From Bacteroidaceae bacterium (lineage in GTDB: Bacteria; Bacteroidota; Bacteroidia; Bacteroidales; Bacteroidaceae): a stretch of 35,208 nucleotides of DNA. The position numbers and the translations under genes were made by a program. The DNA lies in the NCBI GenBank assembly GCA_017617575.1, contig JAFZVY010000106.1, positions 1 through 35,208 of the forward strand, written 5' to 3'. Positions 17,096 through 25,385 of the stretch are shown one piece after another (positions within the stretch are counted from its first letter, which is position 1; every line of letters begins with the position of its first letter). Below the pieces are notes generated by a model. That model made no database searches. It saw only the letters and a list, made by a program, of their open reading frames with translations, and was not told the origin of the DNA.

Positions 17096-18379
17096 ATGAA
17101 TGATATGAAAAAATATATAATGCTTTCTTCGTTCATGTTACTTTCATCCTGCATGTTTGCGCAGAATGTGGTGACTACGAACGACGACGACAAGGTTGAG
17201 GACATCGACTTGCCAGAGGGAATGCTTGTTTCCGACGACGAGTTGATGGAGGATTATGTGAACAAGGAGAACCTTCACCTGATAGCCAATCCGAGCATCA
17301 GGGATTTGTCTTACGACGATTCACTTCTCGTGAGCCGTCTGCTCCGCATCCCTACTACTATCGAGATGCCGCTCAATAATGTCACTCGCAAGTTTATCGA
17401 GCAATATTCCAACAAGCGTAAGCGTTCCGTTGCCATCATGCTCGGAAGTGCCAACTTCTATATGCCGATATTTGAGGAAGCGTTGGAGCGTTACGGTCTT
17501 CCGCTTGAGCTGAAGTATCTTCCTGTCATCGAGTCAGGTCTTCGCCCTTCTGCCACTTCACGCGTGGGTGCGGCAGGTCTCTGGCAGTTCATGATTCATA
17601 CTGGTAAGCGTTACGGATTGGAGATTAACACTCTCGTCGATGAGCGTCGTGACCCAGTCAAGTCATCGGATGCTGCCGCTCGCTATCTCAAGGATTTGTA
17701 CGATATGTTTGGCGATTGGGGCTTGGCTATCTCTGCCTACAACTGCGGCGAGGGTAACGTGCAGAAGGCTATCCTTCGTTCGGGCAATACAGAGCATGCT
17801 GATTTCTGGACGGTATATGGTCGTCTGCCACGTGAGACAAGAGGTTACATGCCAGCGTTTATTGCTGCCAACTATATTATGAACTACTACTGCGACCACG
17901 GCATCACGCCTTACGAGGCTCAGCTTCCTGCTGAGAGCGACACCGTGAGGGTGAAGGCAGAACTCAAGCTCTCGCAGATTGCTGCCGTATGCGGATTGTC
18001 CGTTGAGGAGCTTCGTGCGCTCAATCCTCAGTATCGTCGTGACATCGTGCCTATGGGCTATTCGCTTCGCCTTCCTTCGTCAAGTGTGGAGGCTTACATC
18101 ACGCATGAGCTTGAGATTGCTACATCCACTCCTACTGATGGCAATATTCGCCGTCCTGTTGTGGAAGACCCAGAGGACTGGCGTCAGGCTACGGCAAGGA
18201 ACAACAAGAAAGGCAGAAATAGGAATACAACTGGAGCTAAATATCATATGGTAAGGGATGGCGATACACTTGGTGGTATTGCAACCAAATATGGAACGAC
18301 TGTAAGGAAGCTTCAGGCCTTGAATGGCTTGGGTAAGAAAACAGGCATACGTGCAGGACGTAGTATTCGTGTCAAGTAA
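17096..18379 (+). CDS. mltD: Membrane-bound lytic murein transglycosylase (MltD-like) with LysM
   Basis: The 427-residue product starts with a short signal (KKYIMLSSFMLLSSC); LSSC could be a lipobox. The lytic transglycosylase domain spans about 115-270: LPVIESGLRPSA contains the predicted catalytic E146, followed by SRVGAAGLWQFM and AYNCGEGNV. The C-terminal 50 residues are a LysM repeat (MVRDGDTLGGIATKYGTTVR), and a degenerate LysM-like segment lies around 290-335 (LKLSQIAAVCGLSVEELRAL). Such enzymes cleave peptidoglycan with formation of 1,6-anhydromuramic ends. It starts six bases after the DUF5683 stop, so the two are co-transcribed; a second ATG at 17105 is also possible as the start. 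Confidence 0.9.
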   Translation: MNDMKKYIMLSSFMLLSSCMFAQNVVTTNDDDKVEDIDLPEGMLVSDDELMEDYVNKENLHLIANPSIRDLSYDDSLLVSRLLRIPTTIEMPLNNVTRKFIEQYSNKRKRSVAIMLGSANFYMPIFEEALERYGLPLELKYLPVIESGLRPSATSRVGAAGLWQFMIHTGKRYGLEINTLVDERRDPVKSSDAAARYLKDLYDMFGDWGLAISAYNCGEGNVQKAILRSGNTEHADFWTVYGRLPRETRGYMPAFIAANYIMNYYCDHGITPYEAQLPAESDTVRVKAELKLSQIAAVCGLSVEELRALNPQYRRDIVPMGYSLRLPSSSVEAYITHELEIATSTPTDGNIRRPVVEDPEDWRQATARNNKKGRNRNTTGAKYHMVRDGDTLGGIATKYGTTVRKLQALNGLGKKTGIRAGRSIRVK

Positions 18380-18388
18380 TATATATAT

Positions 18389-18477
18389 AATGAGGAATTA
18401 GGAATTATGAATTAGGAATGGTTACTCATTCCGTGCCATCCACTCTGCGATGGACAAACAATTCCTAATTCCTCATT
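18389..18477. repeat. AATTAGGAAT-type inverted repeat
   Basis: A perfect 18-bp inverted repeat: AATGAGGAATTAGGAATT at 18389-18406 and its complement at 18460-18477. The spacer includes a smaller stem, CCATC with GATGG. It lies between mltD and rel and may act as a transcript-processing or termination structure; no T tract follows. Confidence 0.7.
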
Positions 18478-18547
18478 CCTAATTACCAATTTTTTTATTG
18501 GGAAGTAACGAAGTATTAACGAACGGTAAAAAGAATGATTGTCGGTT

Positions 18548-20764
18548 ATGGATGAAGAGAGAATGATTCAAGAGGCTTTCGACCACCTTATCGAGAGTTA
18601 CCTTGCTACGAAGCATCGTAAGAGGGTGGAGAAGATTACCAAGGCTTTCAACTTTGCCAAGCATGCCCATAACGGGGTGCGTCGCCTGTCGGGCGAACCA
18701 TACATCATGCATCCATTGGCTGTGGCTCAGATTGTGTGTTCCGAGATAGGTCTCGGTTCCACTTCCATCTGTGCCGCCTTGCTTCACGACGTGGTTGAGG
18801 ATACCGACTACACGGTTGAGGACATCGAGAATATGTTCGACCCTAAGATAGCGCAAATCGTCGATGGACTCACCAAGATTTCGGGTGGTATCTTCGGCGA
18901 CCAGGCATCTGCACAGGCGGAGAACTTCAAGAAGCTCCTCTTGACCATGAGCGATGATATCCGCGTCATACTTATCAAGATAGCCGACCGTCTTCACAAT
19001 ATGCGCACCCTCGGTTCTCAGCCTGTCAACAAGCAGTACAAGATTGCCGGGGAGACGCTCTACATCTATGCGCCTCTGTCCCATCGTCTTGGACTCAACA
19101 GTATCAAGACTGAACTCGAAGACCTCAGCTTCCGCTACGAGCATCCTGAGGAGTATGCCATGATAGAGAAGAAACTGGAGGCTACGCGTGCCGAGCGTGA
19201 TACCGTGTTCGACGAGTTCACCGCTCCTATCCGCCGCCAGCTTGACTCTCTCGGCTTGAAGTACGAGATAAAACAGCGCATCAAGTCGCCTTACTCCATC
19301 TGGAACAAGATGCAGAACAAGCATGTCACCTTCGAGGAGATATACGACATCCTTGCCGTGCGCATCATCTTCGAGCCTAATGACAAGGCTGCCGAACTTA
19401 ACGAGTGCTTCAACATCTACGTGGGCATCTCGAAGATATACAAGTCACACCCTGACCGCTTGCGCGACTGGGTGTCACGACCTAAGGCCAATGGCTATCA
19501 GGCTCTCCATGTCACGCTCATGTCCAACAAGGGTGAGTGGATTGAGGTGCAGATTCGTTCGCGCCGAATGGACGAGATAGCCGAGAAGGGCTTTGCCGCT
19601 CACTGGAAGTATAAGGATGGCGACAAGGATGAGACCGATGCCGAGAACGAGCTTGACAAGTGGCTCACCACTATCAAGGAGATTCTTGACGACCCTCAGC
19701 CTGATGCCATGGACTTCCTCGATACCATCAAGCTCAACCTCTATGCGTCCGAGATATTCGTCTTCACGCCTAAGGGCGACATTCGTACCATGCCTGCAGG
19801 CTCCACGGTTCTCGACTTCGCCTTCTCCGTCCACACCTTCGTGGGCAGCCACTGCATCGGAGCAAAGGTGAATCACAAGCTTGAGCCTATCACTTACAAG
19901 TTGCAGAGTGGTGACCAGATTGAGGTACTCACATCCAAGACACAGCATCTCACGCGTGAGTGGCTTGACATAGCTACCACGGGTAAGGCTACTACCAAGA
20001 TTCTTGCTGCCCTTCGCAAGGAGGAGCGTGAGGCTCGCCGAGTAGGTGAGGAGAAGTTAGATACCTTCCTTCAGGAGGCTGGCATGGAGAAGAACCAGAC
20101 GGTGCTCGACAAGTTGTGCAAGCTGCATGACGTGACCAAGGCAGACCAACTCTTCATGGCTATTGCCAATGGCAGCGTGACTCTGGGTCATGACGACCTC
20201 GTGAAGCTTCAGGGCAAGGAGTCTGCTGGTTGGCGTCGTCTCTTTGCCTTTGCCAAGAAGAAGCAGAAGGAGGAGGCAGGCAATGCAACGGAGGCTGTTG
20301 GCAGTGTGATAGACAAGAAGAAGATACTTGCCATCTCGGATGAGAACCTGAACCATGGGTACGTGTTGTGCGACTGTTGCCGTCCTATCCCTGGCGATGC
20401 CGTCATGGGTTATGTCGATGAGTCGAACCGCGTGACCATCCATAAGCTCCAGTGTCCTACAGCCCAGCGTCTGAAGGCTAACTATGGCAACCGTATCGTT
20501 GGTGCTCGATGGGAAGTGGGTGCTTCCACTCCGTTCGAGGCTTCCATCTCTCTCCGTGGTATTGACAAGCCGGGAGTGCTTAACCAGATGACGGATGTCA
20601 TCTCTCGTGTACATAACGTGAACATCCACAAGCTTGAGATTGAGTGCAACGACGGTCTCTTTGAGAGCAAGATTAAGTTGTATGTCACAGGCACCAAGGA
20701 GTTGAAGGAGATAATGCAGTCGCTCAAGAAGATTGCAAGCGTGGAAGAAGTAGCAAGAATATAA
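18548..20764 (+). CDS. Bifunctional (p)ppGpp synthetase/hydrolase, RelA/SpoT family
   Basis: From the ATG at 18548 the protein has 738 residues, the normal size for long Rel enzymes. Domains in order: HD hydrolase with HDVVED at 80-85; synthetase with RIKSPYSIW at 244-252, YDILAVRIIF, GYQALHV and EVQIRSRRMDEIAEKGFAAHW; a TGS domain (VFTPKGDIRTMPAGSTVLDF); a zinc-finger-like CDCCRPIPGD; and a C-terminal ACT domain (SLRGIDKPGVLNQMTDVIS). The intact HD and synthetase motifs suggest that it both makes and degrades (p)ppGpp, controlling the stringent response in the cytoplasm. The frame also opens at a TTG at 18539, but the ATG is more likely. It ends the partitioning and cell-wall block and has a strong terminator. 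Confidence 0.93.
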   Translation: MDEERMIQEAFDHLIESYLATKHRKRVEKITKAFNFAKHAHNGVRRLSGEPYIMHPLAVAQIVCSEIGLGSTSICAALLHDVVEDTDYTVEDIENMFDPKIAQIVDGLTKISGGIFGDQASAQAENFKKLLLTMSDDIRVILIKIADRLHNMRTLGSQPVNKQYKIAGETLYIYAPLSHRLGLNSIKTELEDLSFRYEHPEEYAMIEKKLEATRAERDTVFDEFTAPIRRQLDSLGLKYEIKQRIKSPYSIWNKMQNKHVTFEEIYDILAVRIIFEPNDKAAELNECFNIYVGISKIYKSHPDRLRDWVSRPKANGYQALHVTLMSNKGEWIEVQIRSRRMDEIAEKGFAAHWKYKDGDKDETDAENELDKWLTTIKEILDDPQPDAMDFLDTIKLNLYASEIFVFTPKGDIRTMPAGSTVLDFAFSVHTFVGSHCIGAKVNHKLEPITYKLQSGDQIEVLTSKTQHLTREWLDIATTGKATTKILAALRKEEREARRVGEEKLDTFLQEAGMEKNQTVLDKLCKLHDVTKADQLFMAIANGSVTLGHDDLVKLQGKESAGWRRLFAFAKKKQKEEAGNATEAVGSVIDKKKILAISDENLNHGYVLCDCCRPIPGDAVMGYVDESNRVTIHKLQCPTAQRLKANYGNRIVGARWEVGASTPFEASISLRGIDKPGVLNQMTDVISRVHNVNIHKLEIECNDGLFESKIKLYVTGTKELKEIMQSLKKIASVEEVARI

Positions 20765-20794
20765 TTCAGAATTCAAAATTCATAATTCATAATT
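20761..20794. repeat. AATTCATAATT-type short repeat
   Basis: A run of near-repeats (AATTCAG, AATTCAAAATTCATAATTCATAATTAAG) fills the gap between the rel stop and its terminator. It is related in style to the AATTAGGAAT repeats at 16175 and 18389. Confidence 0.45.
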
Positions 20795-20830
20795 AAGCCG
20801 TTCGGACAAAAACGTTCCGAACGGCTTTTT
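20795..20830 (+). terminator. Terminator after rel
   Basis: AAGCCGTTCGGA (20795-20806) and TCCGAACGGCTT (20816-20827) form a perfect 12-bp stem, followed by a T run. It lies 31 bases after the rel stop and just before the end of the convergent restriction gene. Confidence 0.9.
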
Positions 20831-20848
20831 CATACTTAATTGACCAAA

Positions 20849-23629
20849 TTAATTGCCCATAACTTTCGCACTATACATTTCCATCAATCGTGCTACGCAA
20901 TCGCTTTCGGTGAAATCCTTTCCGACCTTGAATCCGTATGCTTCCATCACAGCCTTGTCGTTCATCTGGTGTGCCTTGCGCAGTTCTGGTGGCATTGTTA
21001 CTTCGTCATATAGGTCGGCAAGCGAACTCTCAGGATATAGCGCACGTGCATCGAGTATGGCTTGTGCAGTTGTCTCTATCTTCTTACGCTGGGCATCCGT
21101 AGGTGACGGCCATGGGAAACAATTGTAAACAATTTCTTTTGAATAGCGATAACGCATCTCTAACCTTCCACATACAGCACGCATCCATGCCATGTGTACA
21201 TTGGAAGTCAATACTCCAAAATGATATATTGTAGCATTGGGAATGATAAGAACCAAATTAGTCGGAATTGTATCACCATTCAAAAATCCCAATGGAATAT
21301 AACGCCTATTCTCTGAAGATACAGATGGAACTATAATAAATGTATCTGGGTTGTTTGTTTCTCGGAACACCGATGGTGTGTCTGCCAATTTACGAGTTGC
21401 AGCATCTGGACTTGCCAAACGCATTTCTCGAACACGCTTTATTCTTTCAAGAACTAAAGGCATCTGACGTAATATATTGGGAGATGTACCTTTTAGCCAC
21501 AAACAATATCTTGGAATGTTGTTGATGTATTCTTTTGCACCAACAAGTTTCTTGATATATGGTTTTGCCAAAGGTTCTTTTTCCAGAAATTCCTCTAATT
21601 GGTTTCCTTCTATTATCAGATTTCCTCCATCTGTTGGCTGGTTGCCTTTTCTAATCGGAGGAACGTCACACATTGGTTTGTTTCTACTTTCGACAAAAAC
21701 ATTCGTTCCACCAAGAAGGTATGCATTAATGTTTTTTACTTCTTCTTTTACTCCTAAAGTCGAAAAGATTATTTTCTTTCGTGTCTCCTTTGATTGGCTA
21801 AACGCAACAATAACACAATGGACGCTGGCTTTCTGTGTACTCTCGCTATTCCAACGAAATGTACGATAAGCAAAATCAATATGTATATCGTATTCTTCAA
21901 ACAACGGTTTCCAAAGTAAAGGGACAAGTTCTCCTTGACAAATGCTGTTGGTAGAAACCAATGCACATTTAATGTTTGTATTTTGAATCAGACGAGCGGC
22001 TTTTACATACCAAGCGCACACGTAGTCCATTGTTTTGTTGTGAGGAAAGAATGGCAAGATGTCTTCCCTTTGGATTGGATTCATATTGTTGTTGCCTACA
22101 AACGGAGGATTGCCAATGATATAATTGAGTTCGCTTGCAGGGCAGACCTCGTTCCAGTCCAAGCGGAGCGCATTTGCCTCGTGGATATGGTCGTAATATT
22201 TCAGTGGGAAATATTCGAGTGGAAGGTTAATGATTTTCTCCGTCTCTGCCATTGTCTGCGCCTCTGCAATCCAAAGTGCTGTGGCGGCAACAGTTACGGC
22301 AAAGTCGTTTATCTCTATGCCATAGAACTGGTTGATGTTTACTTTTATCGGATTTATCTCCTCAAAACCGAGAAGACTCTGACCACGTGTCAGTTCGGCA
22401 ATGACCTTGTTCTCAAGACGGCGGAGTGACAGGTATGTCTCCGTAAGGAAGTTACCGCTACCACACGCAGGGTCGAGGAAGCGGAGTGAGGCTATCTTGT
22501 CTTGGAATGTACGCAAGTGTCTGTCACGCACCTTTCCCTGTGCTTCAGCCTTTATGTCTTGAAACTCTGCATTGAGGTCGTTCATGAACAGAGGGTCGAT
22601 GACCTTGTGTATGTTCTCCACACTCGTGTAGTGCATACCGCCCGAACGACGTGTTTCTGGATTAAGTGTAGATTCAAACACTGCGCCAAAGATGGTAGGC
22701 GATATATCGCTCCAGTCGAATCCACTTGATGCTTCCTCAAGCAGGAGATTGGCAATTTCATCCGTGAAGGACGGTATCTGCACGTTCTGTGCACGGAACA
22801 GTCCACCTGCACAATAAGGAAATGCTGCAAGCAGAGGGTCGTCGTCCTTCAGGTATGGGTCACGCTCCTCCACAGGAGTGTTCAAGACTTCAAACAAATT
22901 TATCAAAGCCTTGCGCATCTGCCTTGGTTCATACTGACGCATATAGTCGTAGAAAGCAGAATGGCCACCAGGGAAAAGGTTTGCATCCTCAGCATAGAGA
23001 CAGAACACAAGTCGCACACACAGGATGTTGAGGTTGCGGAGCAGTTCTGGCGATTCGGGTTCTATATATCCTGCGAGAAGTGCCTCATATATCTTTCCTA
23101 CGAGCTGTCCAGCCTTGATAGACACCTCCATCTCTTTCTTCAAGTGTATGTTTCCTTCATCCACGAGAAACGACAGGCGATGATAGTCTTGTGCCAAGTC
23201 TGCAAGCAATACTTCGATTGGCTCATCGTGAGGATGCTCCATGTCGTATATGAGAAATGATTTGAAGTTACAGGCAACTACCCAGCGTGGGCGCATGCTG
23301 TAAGGCAGTTCTGTGCCATATCGCTTAGCCTGCTGTGAAGGGTTTAGCAGTGTTCCGTCACTCTGTTTGATGGGAGCACGCAAGTCTTTGTCGATTGATT
23401 TCTGTTCAATCAGAACCTTTGTCGAATTGATATACGCATCGATGAATGAGGTATGGGATAGCTTAACAGGTACTTCAAACTGAATAATCTGTGTTGGCTG
23501 TTCCACACCCAACACATTCATGAGAAGGTCAATCCAGAAGCTCTGACATTCTCCACGTTCATAGCCACGACCTTCCCATCTCTTAGCAAATTCCTTTGCC
23601 GCTTTTTCCTTTTCGTTTTTAATTGCCAT
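20849..23629 (-). CDS. MmeI-like type IIL restriction-modification enzyme
   Basis: The single 926-residue protein is close in length to MmeI (about 919). Near the N-terminus D64, E75 and K77 in SFIDAYINSTKVLIEQKS form a PD-(D/E)xK nuclease site. The methyltransferase part has motif I LDPACGSGNFL (D386) and motif IV NPPF at 507-510, indicating N6-adenine methylation using S-adenosylmethionine. A specificity (TRD) region and a helical C-terminus follow. In this family one protein both methylates one strand of its site and cuts DNA about two helical turns away, so no separate methylase is expected. No accessory defence gene is adjacent. The region 21120-22100, which covers motif IV onward and the specificity domain, is clearly more AT-rich than the rest of the gene, a sign of exchange. 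It has its own promoter. Confidence 0.85.
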   Translation of the reverse strand: MAIKNEKEKAAKEFAKRWEGRGYERGECQSFWIDLLMNVLGVEQPTQIIQFEVPVKLSHTSFIDAYINSTKVLIEQKSIDKDLRAPIKQSDGTLLNPSQQAKRYGTELPYSMRPRWVVACNFKSFLIYDMEHPHDEPIEVLLADLAQDYHRLSFLVDEGNIHLKKEMEVSIKAGQLVGKIYEALLAGYIEPESPELLRNLNILCVRLVFCLYAEDANLFPGGHSAFYDYMRQYEPRQMRKALINLFEVLNTPVEERDPYLKDDDPLLAAFPYCAGGLFRAQNVQIPSFTDEIANLLLEEASSGFDWSDISPTIFGAVFESTLNPETRRSGGMHYTSVENIHKVIDPLFMNDLNAEFQDIKAEAQGKVRDRHLRTFQDKIASLRFLDPACGSGNFLTETYLSLRRLENKVIAELTRGQSLLGFEEINPIKVNINQFYGIEINDFAVTVAATALWIAEAQTMAETEKIINLPLEYFPLKYYDHIHEANALRLDWNEVCPASELNYIIGNPPFVGNNNMNPIQREDILPFFPHNKTMDYVCAWYVKAARLIQNTNIKCALVSTNSICQGELVPLLWKPLFEEYDIHIDFAYRTFRWNSESTQKASVHCVIVAFSQSKETRKKIIFSTLGVKEEVKNINAYLLGGTNVFVESRNKPMCDVPPIRKGNQPTDGGNLIIEGNQLEEFLEKEPLAKPYIKKLVGAKEYINNIPRYCLWLKGTSPNILRQMPLVLERIKRVREMRLASPDAATRKLADTPSVFRETNNPDTFIIVPSVSSENRRYIPLGFLNGDTIPTNLVLIIPNATIYHFGVLTSNVHMAWMRAVCGRLEMRYRYSKEIVYNCFPWPSPTDAQRKKIETTAQAILDARALYPESSLADLYDEVTMPPELRKAHQMNDKAVMEAYGFKVGKDFTESDCVARLMEMYSAKVMGN

Positions 23630-23652
23630 ACATTAGATTTCGTTAGGTATTA

Positions 23653-23684
23653 CAAATGTAGTGATAAATGACTGAACCACCAAA
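23653..23684 (-). promoter_or_regulatory. Promoter of the MmeI-like gene
   Basis: On the minus strand TTTG (23681-23684) is followed after 20 bases by TACATTTG (23653-23660), a good -33/-7 pair 23 bases before the start codon. Confidence 0.65.
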
Positions 23685-23746
23685 TACATCGTCGTTTAAA
23701 AGCCGTTAAATACCCATTTAACGGGGGTTAAAAGCTCGTGACAACA

Positions 23747-23805
23747 TTTGAGCAGCGTTTGAACAGCGTTCAAGCACTGTTTGATTCTCGTTCAAATGCC
23801 TTTGA
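23747..23805. repeat. 11-bp phased TTTGA/TTCAA array
   Basis: TTTGA or its complement TTCAA starts at 23747, 23758, 23769, 23780 and 23791, exactly 11 bp apart, and once more at 23801 (10 bp). The order is TTTGA, TTTGA, TTCAA, TTTGA, TTCAA, TTTGA. Adjacent opposite units form palindromes such as TTGAACAGCGTTCAA. Confidence 0.75.
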
Positions 23806-23941
23806 CGAAATTAGCGAGCCAATGTTGTTGTCATGCTTTTTCTGCTATGCGAAACCAATCTATACGCATCATTTGAATGGCTGTTGCGCTATATTTTAGA
23901 TGTCATTCTACAACAACTGAGAGTACATCGGCAAAAAACAC

Positions 23942-24018
23942 ATAGTATGTCGGCGATGTACTCTTAGTACATCGGTTTAGTACTCATAGTTTGTCGCCTA
24001 TGTACTCGGAGTACAAAG
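23942..24018. repeat. Two 33-bp direct repeats with internal GTAC palindromes
   Basis: The segments at 23942-23974 and 23986-24018 agree at about 26 of 33 positions and start 44 bp apart. Each contains ATGTACTC, two variable bases and AGTACA, making the palindromes GTACTCTTAGTAC (imperfect) and GTACTCGGAGTAC. Further GTACATCGG and GTACTC copies flank them on both sides. Confidence 0.7.
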
Positions 24019-24091
24019 CGTGTTGATAGTTTCTGTACTCCGCAGCCCCCATTTTTAGGGCAAAAGTGGCTTGAATCAACAGTTAGTAATT

Positions 24092-24134
24092 ATAACAAAG
24101 CGAAGCGGTCTCATTGACCGCTTCGCTTTGTTAT
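24092..24134 (-). terminator. Terminator hairpin after the DUF6078-like gene
   Basis: A perfect 19-bp stem (24092-24110 with 24116-24134) encloses a 5-base loop; the core is AACAAAGCGAAGCGGTC. It begins 20 bases after the leftward gene's stop. There is no long T run on the minus strand, so termination is inferred from stem strength and position. Confidence 0.7.
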
Positions 24135-24153
24135 CAATTAATGAGTTTTGAAT

Positions 24154-24591
24154 TTACTGAATGTCGTCCCACTGCACTTCTTCCTTGAAAGAGTCAAACT
24201 GCACCTCGTACCCATATTTGCTAAATACGGAGGTTATATACTGTTGTTCTTTGGGAGTAATGGCATGCTTGCCGTTTCGTCTCAGATAATATGAACCACG
24301 ACCAAAATAGTTTATAATTGCACGTCTGAGCCTTACAATATGACGTGCCTTCACGTCGTCGTACGAATTGACCATGCCGTAAGCCATGCGTACCGTTTTA
24401 TTCTCACGGAAATATTTGCACTTCTCTCCATGATGGCGTGCTGGATTGACGGCAAAGACCACGCTGTCCTCAAGCACACCCTCCTGTGCCACGATGCGAC
24501 GCAGGCATTTCGTTGCCAACGGACACTCCGTCTGAAAGCATACCGTGTAGTGCTTCGGCATCGTCTTATACATTGATGGATTGTTACTCAT
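24154..24591 (-). CDS. DUF6078-like small protein
   Basis: The 145-residue product has no signal peptide or membrane segment. Its N-terminal part carries four cysteines, C18, C23 and C29 in CFQTECPLATKC and C58 in EKCKYF, plus H53-H54, an arrangement that could bind a metal or an iron-sulfur cluster. The C-terminal part (IVRLRRAIINYFGRGSYYLR, then a segment with ITPKEQQYI) is basic and helical. I believe this is the Bacteroidota family DUF6078, from memory. Function is unknown. It has a good promoter and a strong hairpin behind it, so it is an independent unit. Confidence 0.6.
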   Translation of the reverse strand: MSNNPSMYKTMPKHYTVCFQTECPLATKCLRRIVAQEGVLEDSVVFAVNPARHHGEKCKYFRENKTVRMAYGMVNSYDDVKARHIVRLRRAIINYFGRGSYYLRRNGKHAITPKEQQYITSVFSKYGYEVQFDSFKEEVQWDDIQ

Positions 24592-24624
24592 ACATATTAG
24601 AGCTTAGATAGTTAATTACATTTG

Positions 24625-24656
24625 CAAATATAGCAAAAAGGAAGGCAACAGCCAAA
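24625..24656 (-). promoter_or_regulatory. Promoter of the DUF6078-like gene
   Basis: On the minus strand TTTG (24653-24656) precedes TATATTTG (24625-24632) by 20 bases, a good Bacteroidota -33/-7 pair, 33 bases before the ATG. Confidence 0.65.
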
Positions 24657-24772
24657 AAGTCCTACTATATATCTCGAATTGTATAGCAAATAAAACTACC
24701 CATTAGTCAATAATCTGCAAAGAGATATATTGATTTTCACACTTATTACCTACTTATTTCAAACTTTTTCCG

Positions 24773-24780
24773 TATTTTTG
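24773..24780 (+). promoter_or_regulatory. -7 box TATTTTTG upstream of the first ECF sigma gene
   Basis: TATTTTTG matches TAnnTTTG and lies 110 bases before the sigma ATG. No TTTG box is visible upstream at the right spacing. The remaining 24660-24890 sequence shows no gene. Confidence 0.4.
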
Positions 24781-24890
24781 GTAGCGAAAACAAAACTTCC
24801 GTGTTATTAAGGCAAAATCAATTAACAAACCATGCCTTTTGGTGATGATTCGTCATCACTCGGAGCCTGAAAACAAAACGTTCAACAGAA

Positions 24891-25385
24891 ATGGAATTAC
24901 AAGAGTTTACAGAAAATGCGCAACGACTGCGGATGCAAATGCATCAGCAGGCAATGCACTATCTTGATAGTTCCGACGATTCTGACGACGTGGTGCAGGA
25001 GGCATTCATTAAGTTATGGCTCAAACGAAAGGACATCGACGACTTCACCAAGATGCGCAACCTCGCAAGTGTGGTGGTGAGAAACATTTCACTCAACATG
25101 ATTCGCGACAGAAGGAACACCGACAGCATAGATAATTGCATAGCCATATCCCCACATCCTGATGCACAGCAACGGATGGAGGAACACGAACGGCAACAGC
25201 AGTTGCAACGGGCGATACAAACACTAACCGACAAGCAACGTGCATTGATACGTATGCGAAACGTAGAGAACCTGTCATACACGGAGATTGCAAAGATGCT
25301 CGGCACTTCGGAATCATCGGTGAGGGCAATGATTTGCAAGGCTAAGAGCGCAATAATAAACCAAATGAAAGGAGCAAGAAAATGA
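24891..25385 (+). CDS. ECF RNA polymerase sigma factor (cassette 1)
   Basis: The 164-residue protein has the two ECF sigma domains. Region 2 includes AMHYLDSSDDSDDVVQEAFIKLW, with the conserved DDVVQEAFIKLW core-binding helix, and NMIRDRR. Region 4 is LTDKQRALIRMRNVENLSYT with EIAKMLGTSESSVRAMICKA, the -35-recognising helix-turn-helix. Its last codons overlap the start of the next gene by four bases (ATGA), a strong sign of translational coupling with that membrane protein, which is probably its anti-sigma factor. It should direct polymerase to a small regulon after an envelope signal; the targets are unknown. Confidence 0.9.
   Translation: MELQEFTENAQRLRMQMHQQAMHYLDSSDDSDDVVQEAFIKLWLKRKDIDDFTKMRNLASVVVRNISLNMIRDRRNTDSIDNCIAISPHPDAQQRMEEHERQQQLQRAIQTLTDKQRALIRMRNVENLSYTEIAKMLGTSESSVRAMICKAKSAIINQMKGARK

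Larger units (their letters stand above)
23685..24091. other. Non-coding region with phased short repeats
   Basis: No gene is visible in this 400-bp stretch. It holds three kinds of structure: TTAAA/TTTAA-rich palindromic bases (23694-23733), an 11-bp phased TTTGA/TTCAA array (23747-23805) and two 33-bp direct repeats containing GTACTC/AGTAC palindromes (23942-24018). Its role is unknown; it lies between the promoter of the restriction gene and the end of the DUF6078-like gene. Confidence 0.6.

Noticed and set aside
18479-19324. 281-codon leftward open frame opposite rel
   Set aside because: It is a shadow of the strongly conserved rel coding frame; no start signal or recognisable protein pattern.
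20057-20776. 239-codon leftward open frame opposite the 3' part of rel
   Set aside because: Antisense shadow of the TGS-ACT region; it begins within the intergenic repeat.
20849-23629. Broader defence island around the restriction enzyme
   Set aside because: Neighbours are rel and a DUF6078-like gene; I see no other defence gene in the window.
23747-24018. Possible CRISPR array
   Set aside because: The repeated units are only 5 bp (11-bp step) or two 33-bp imperfect copies; there are no unique spacers of regular length and no cas genes.
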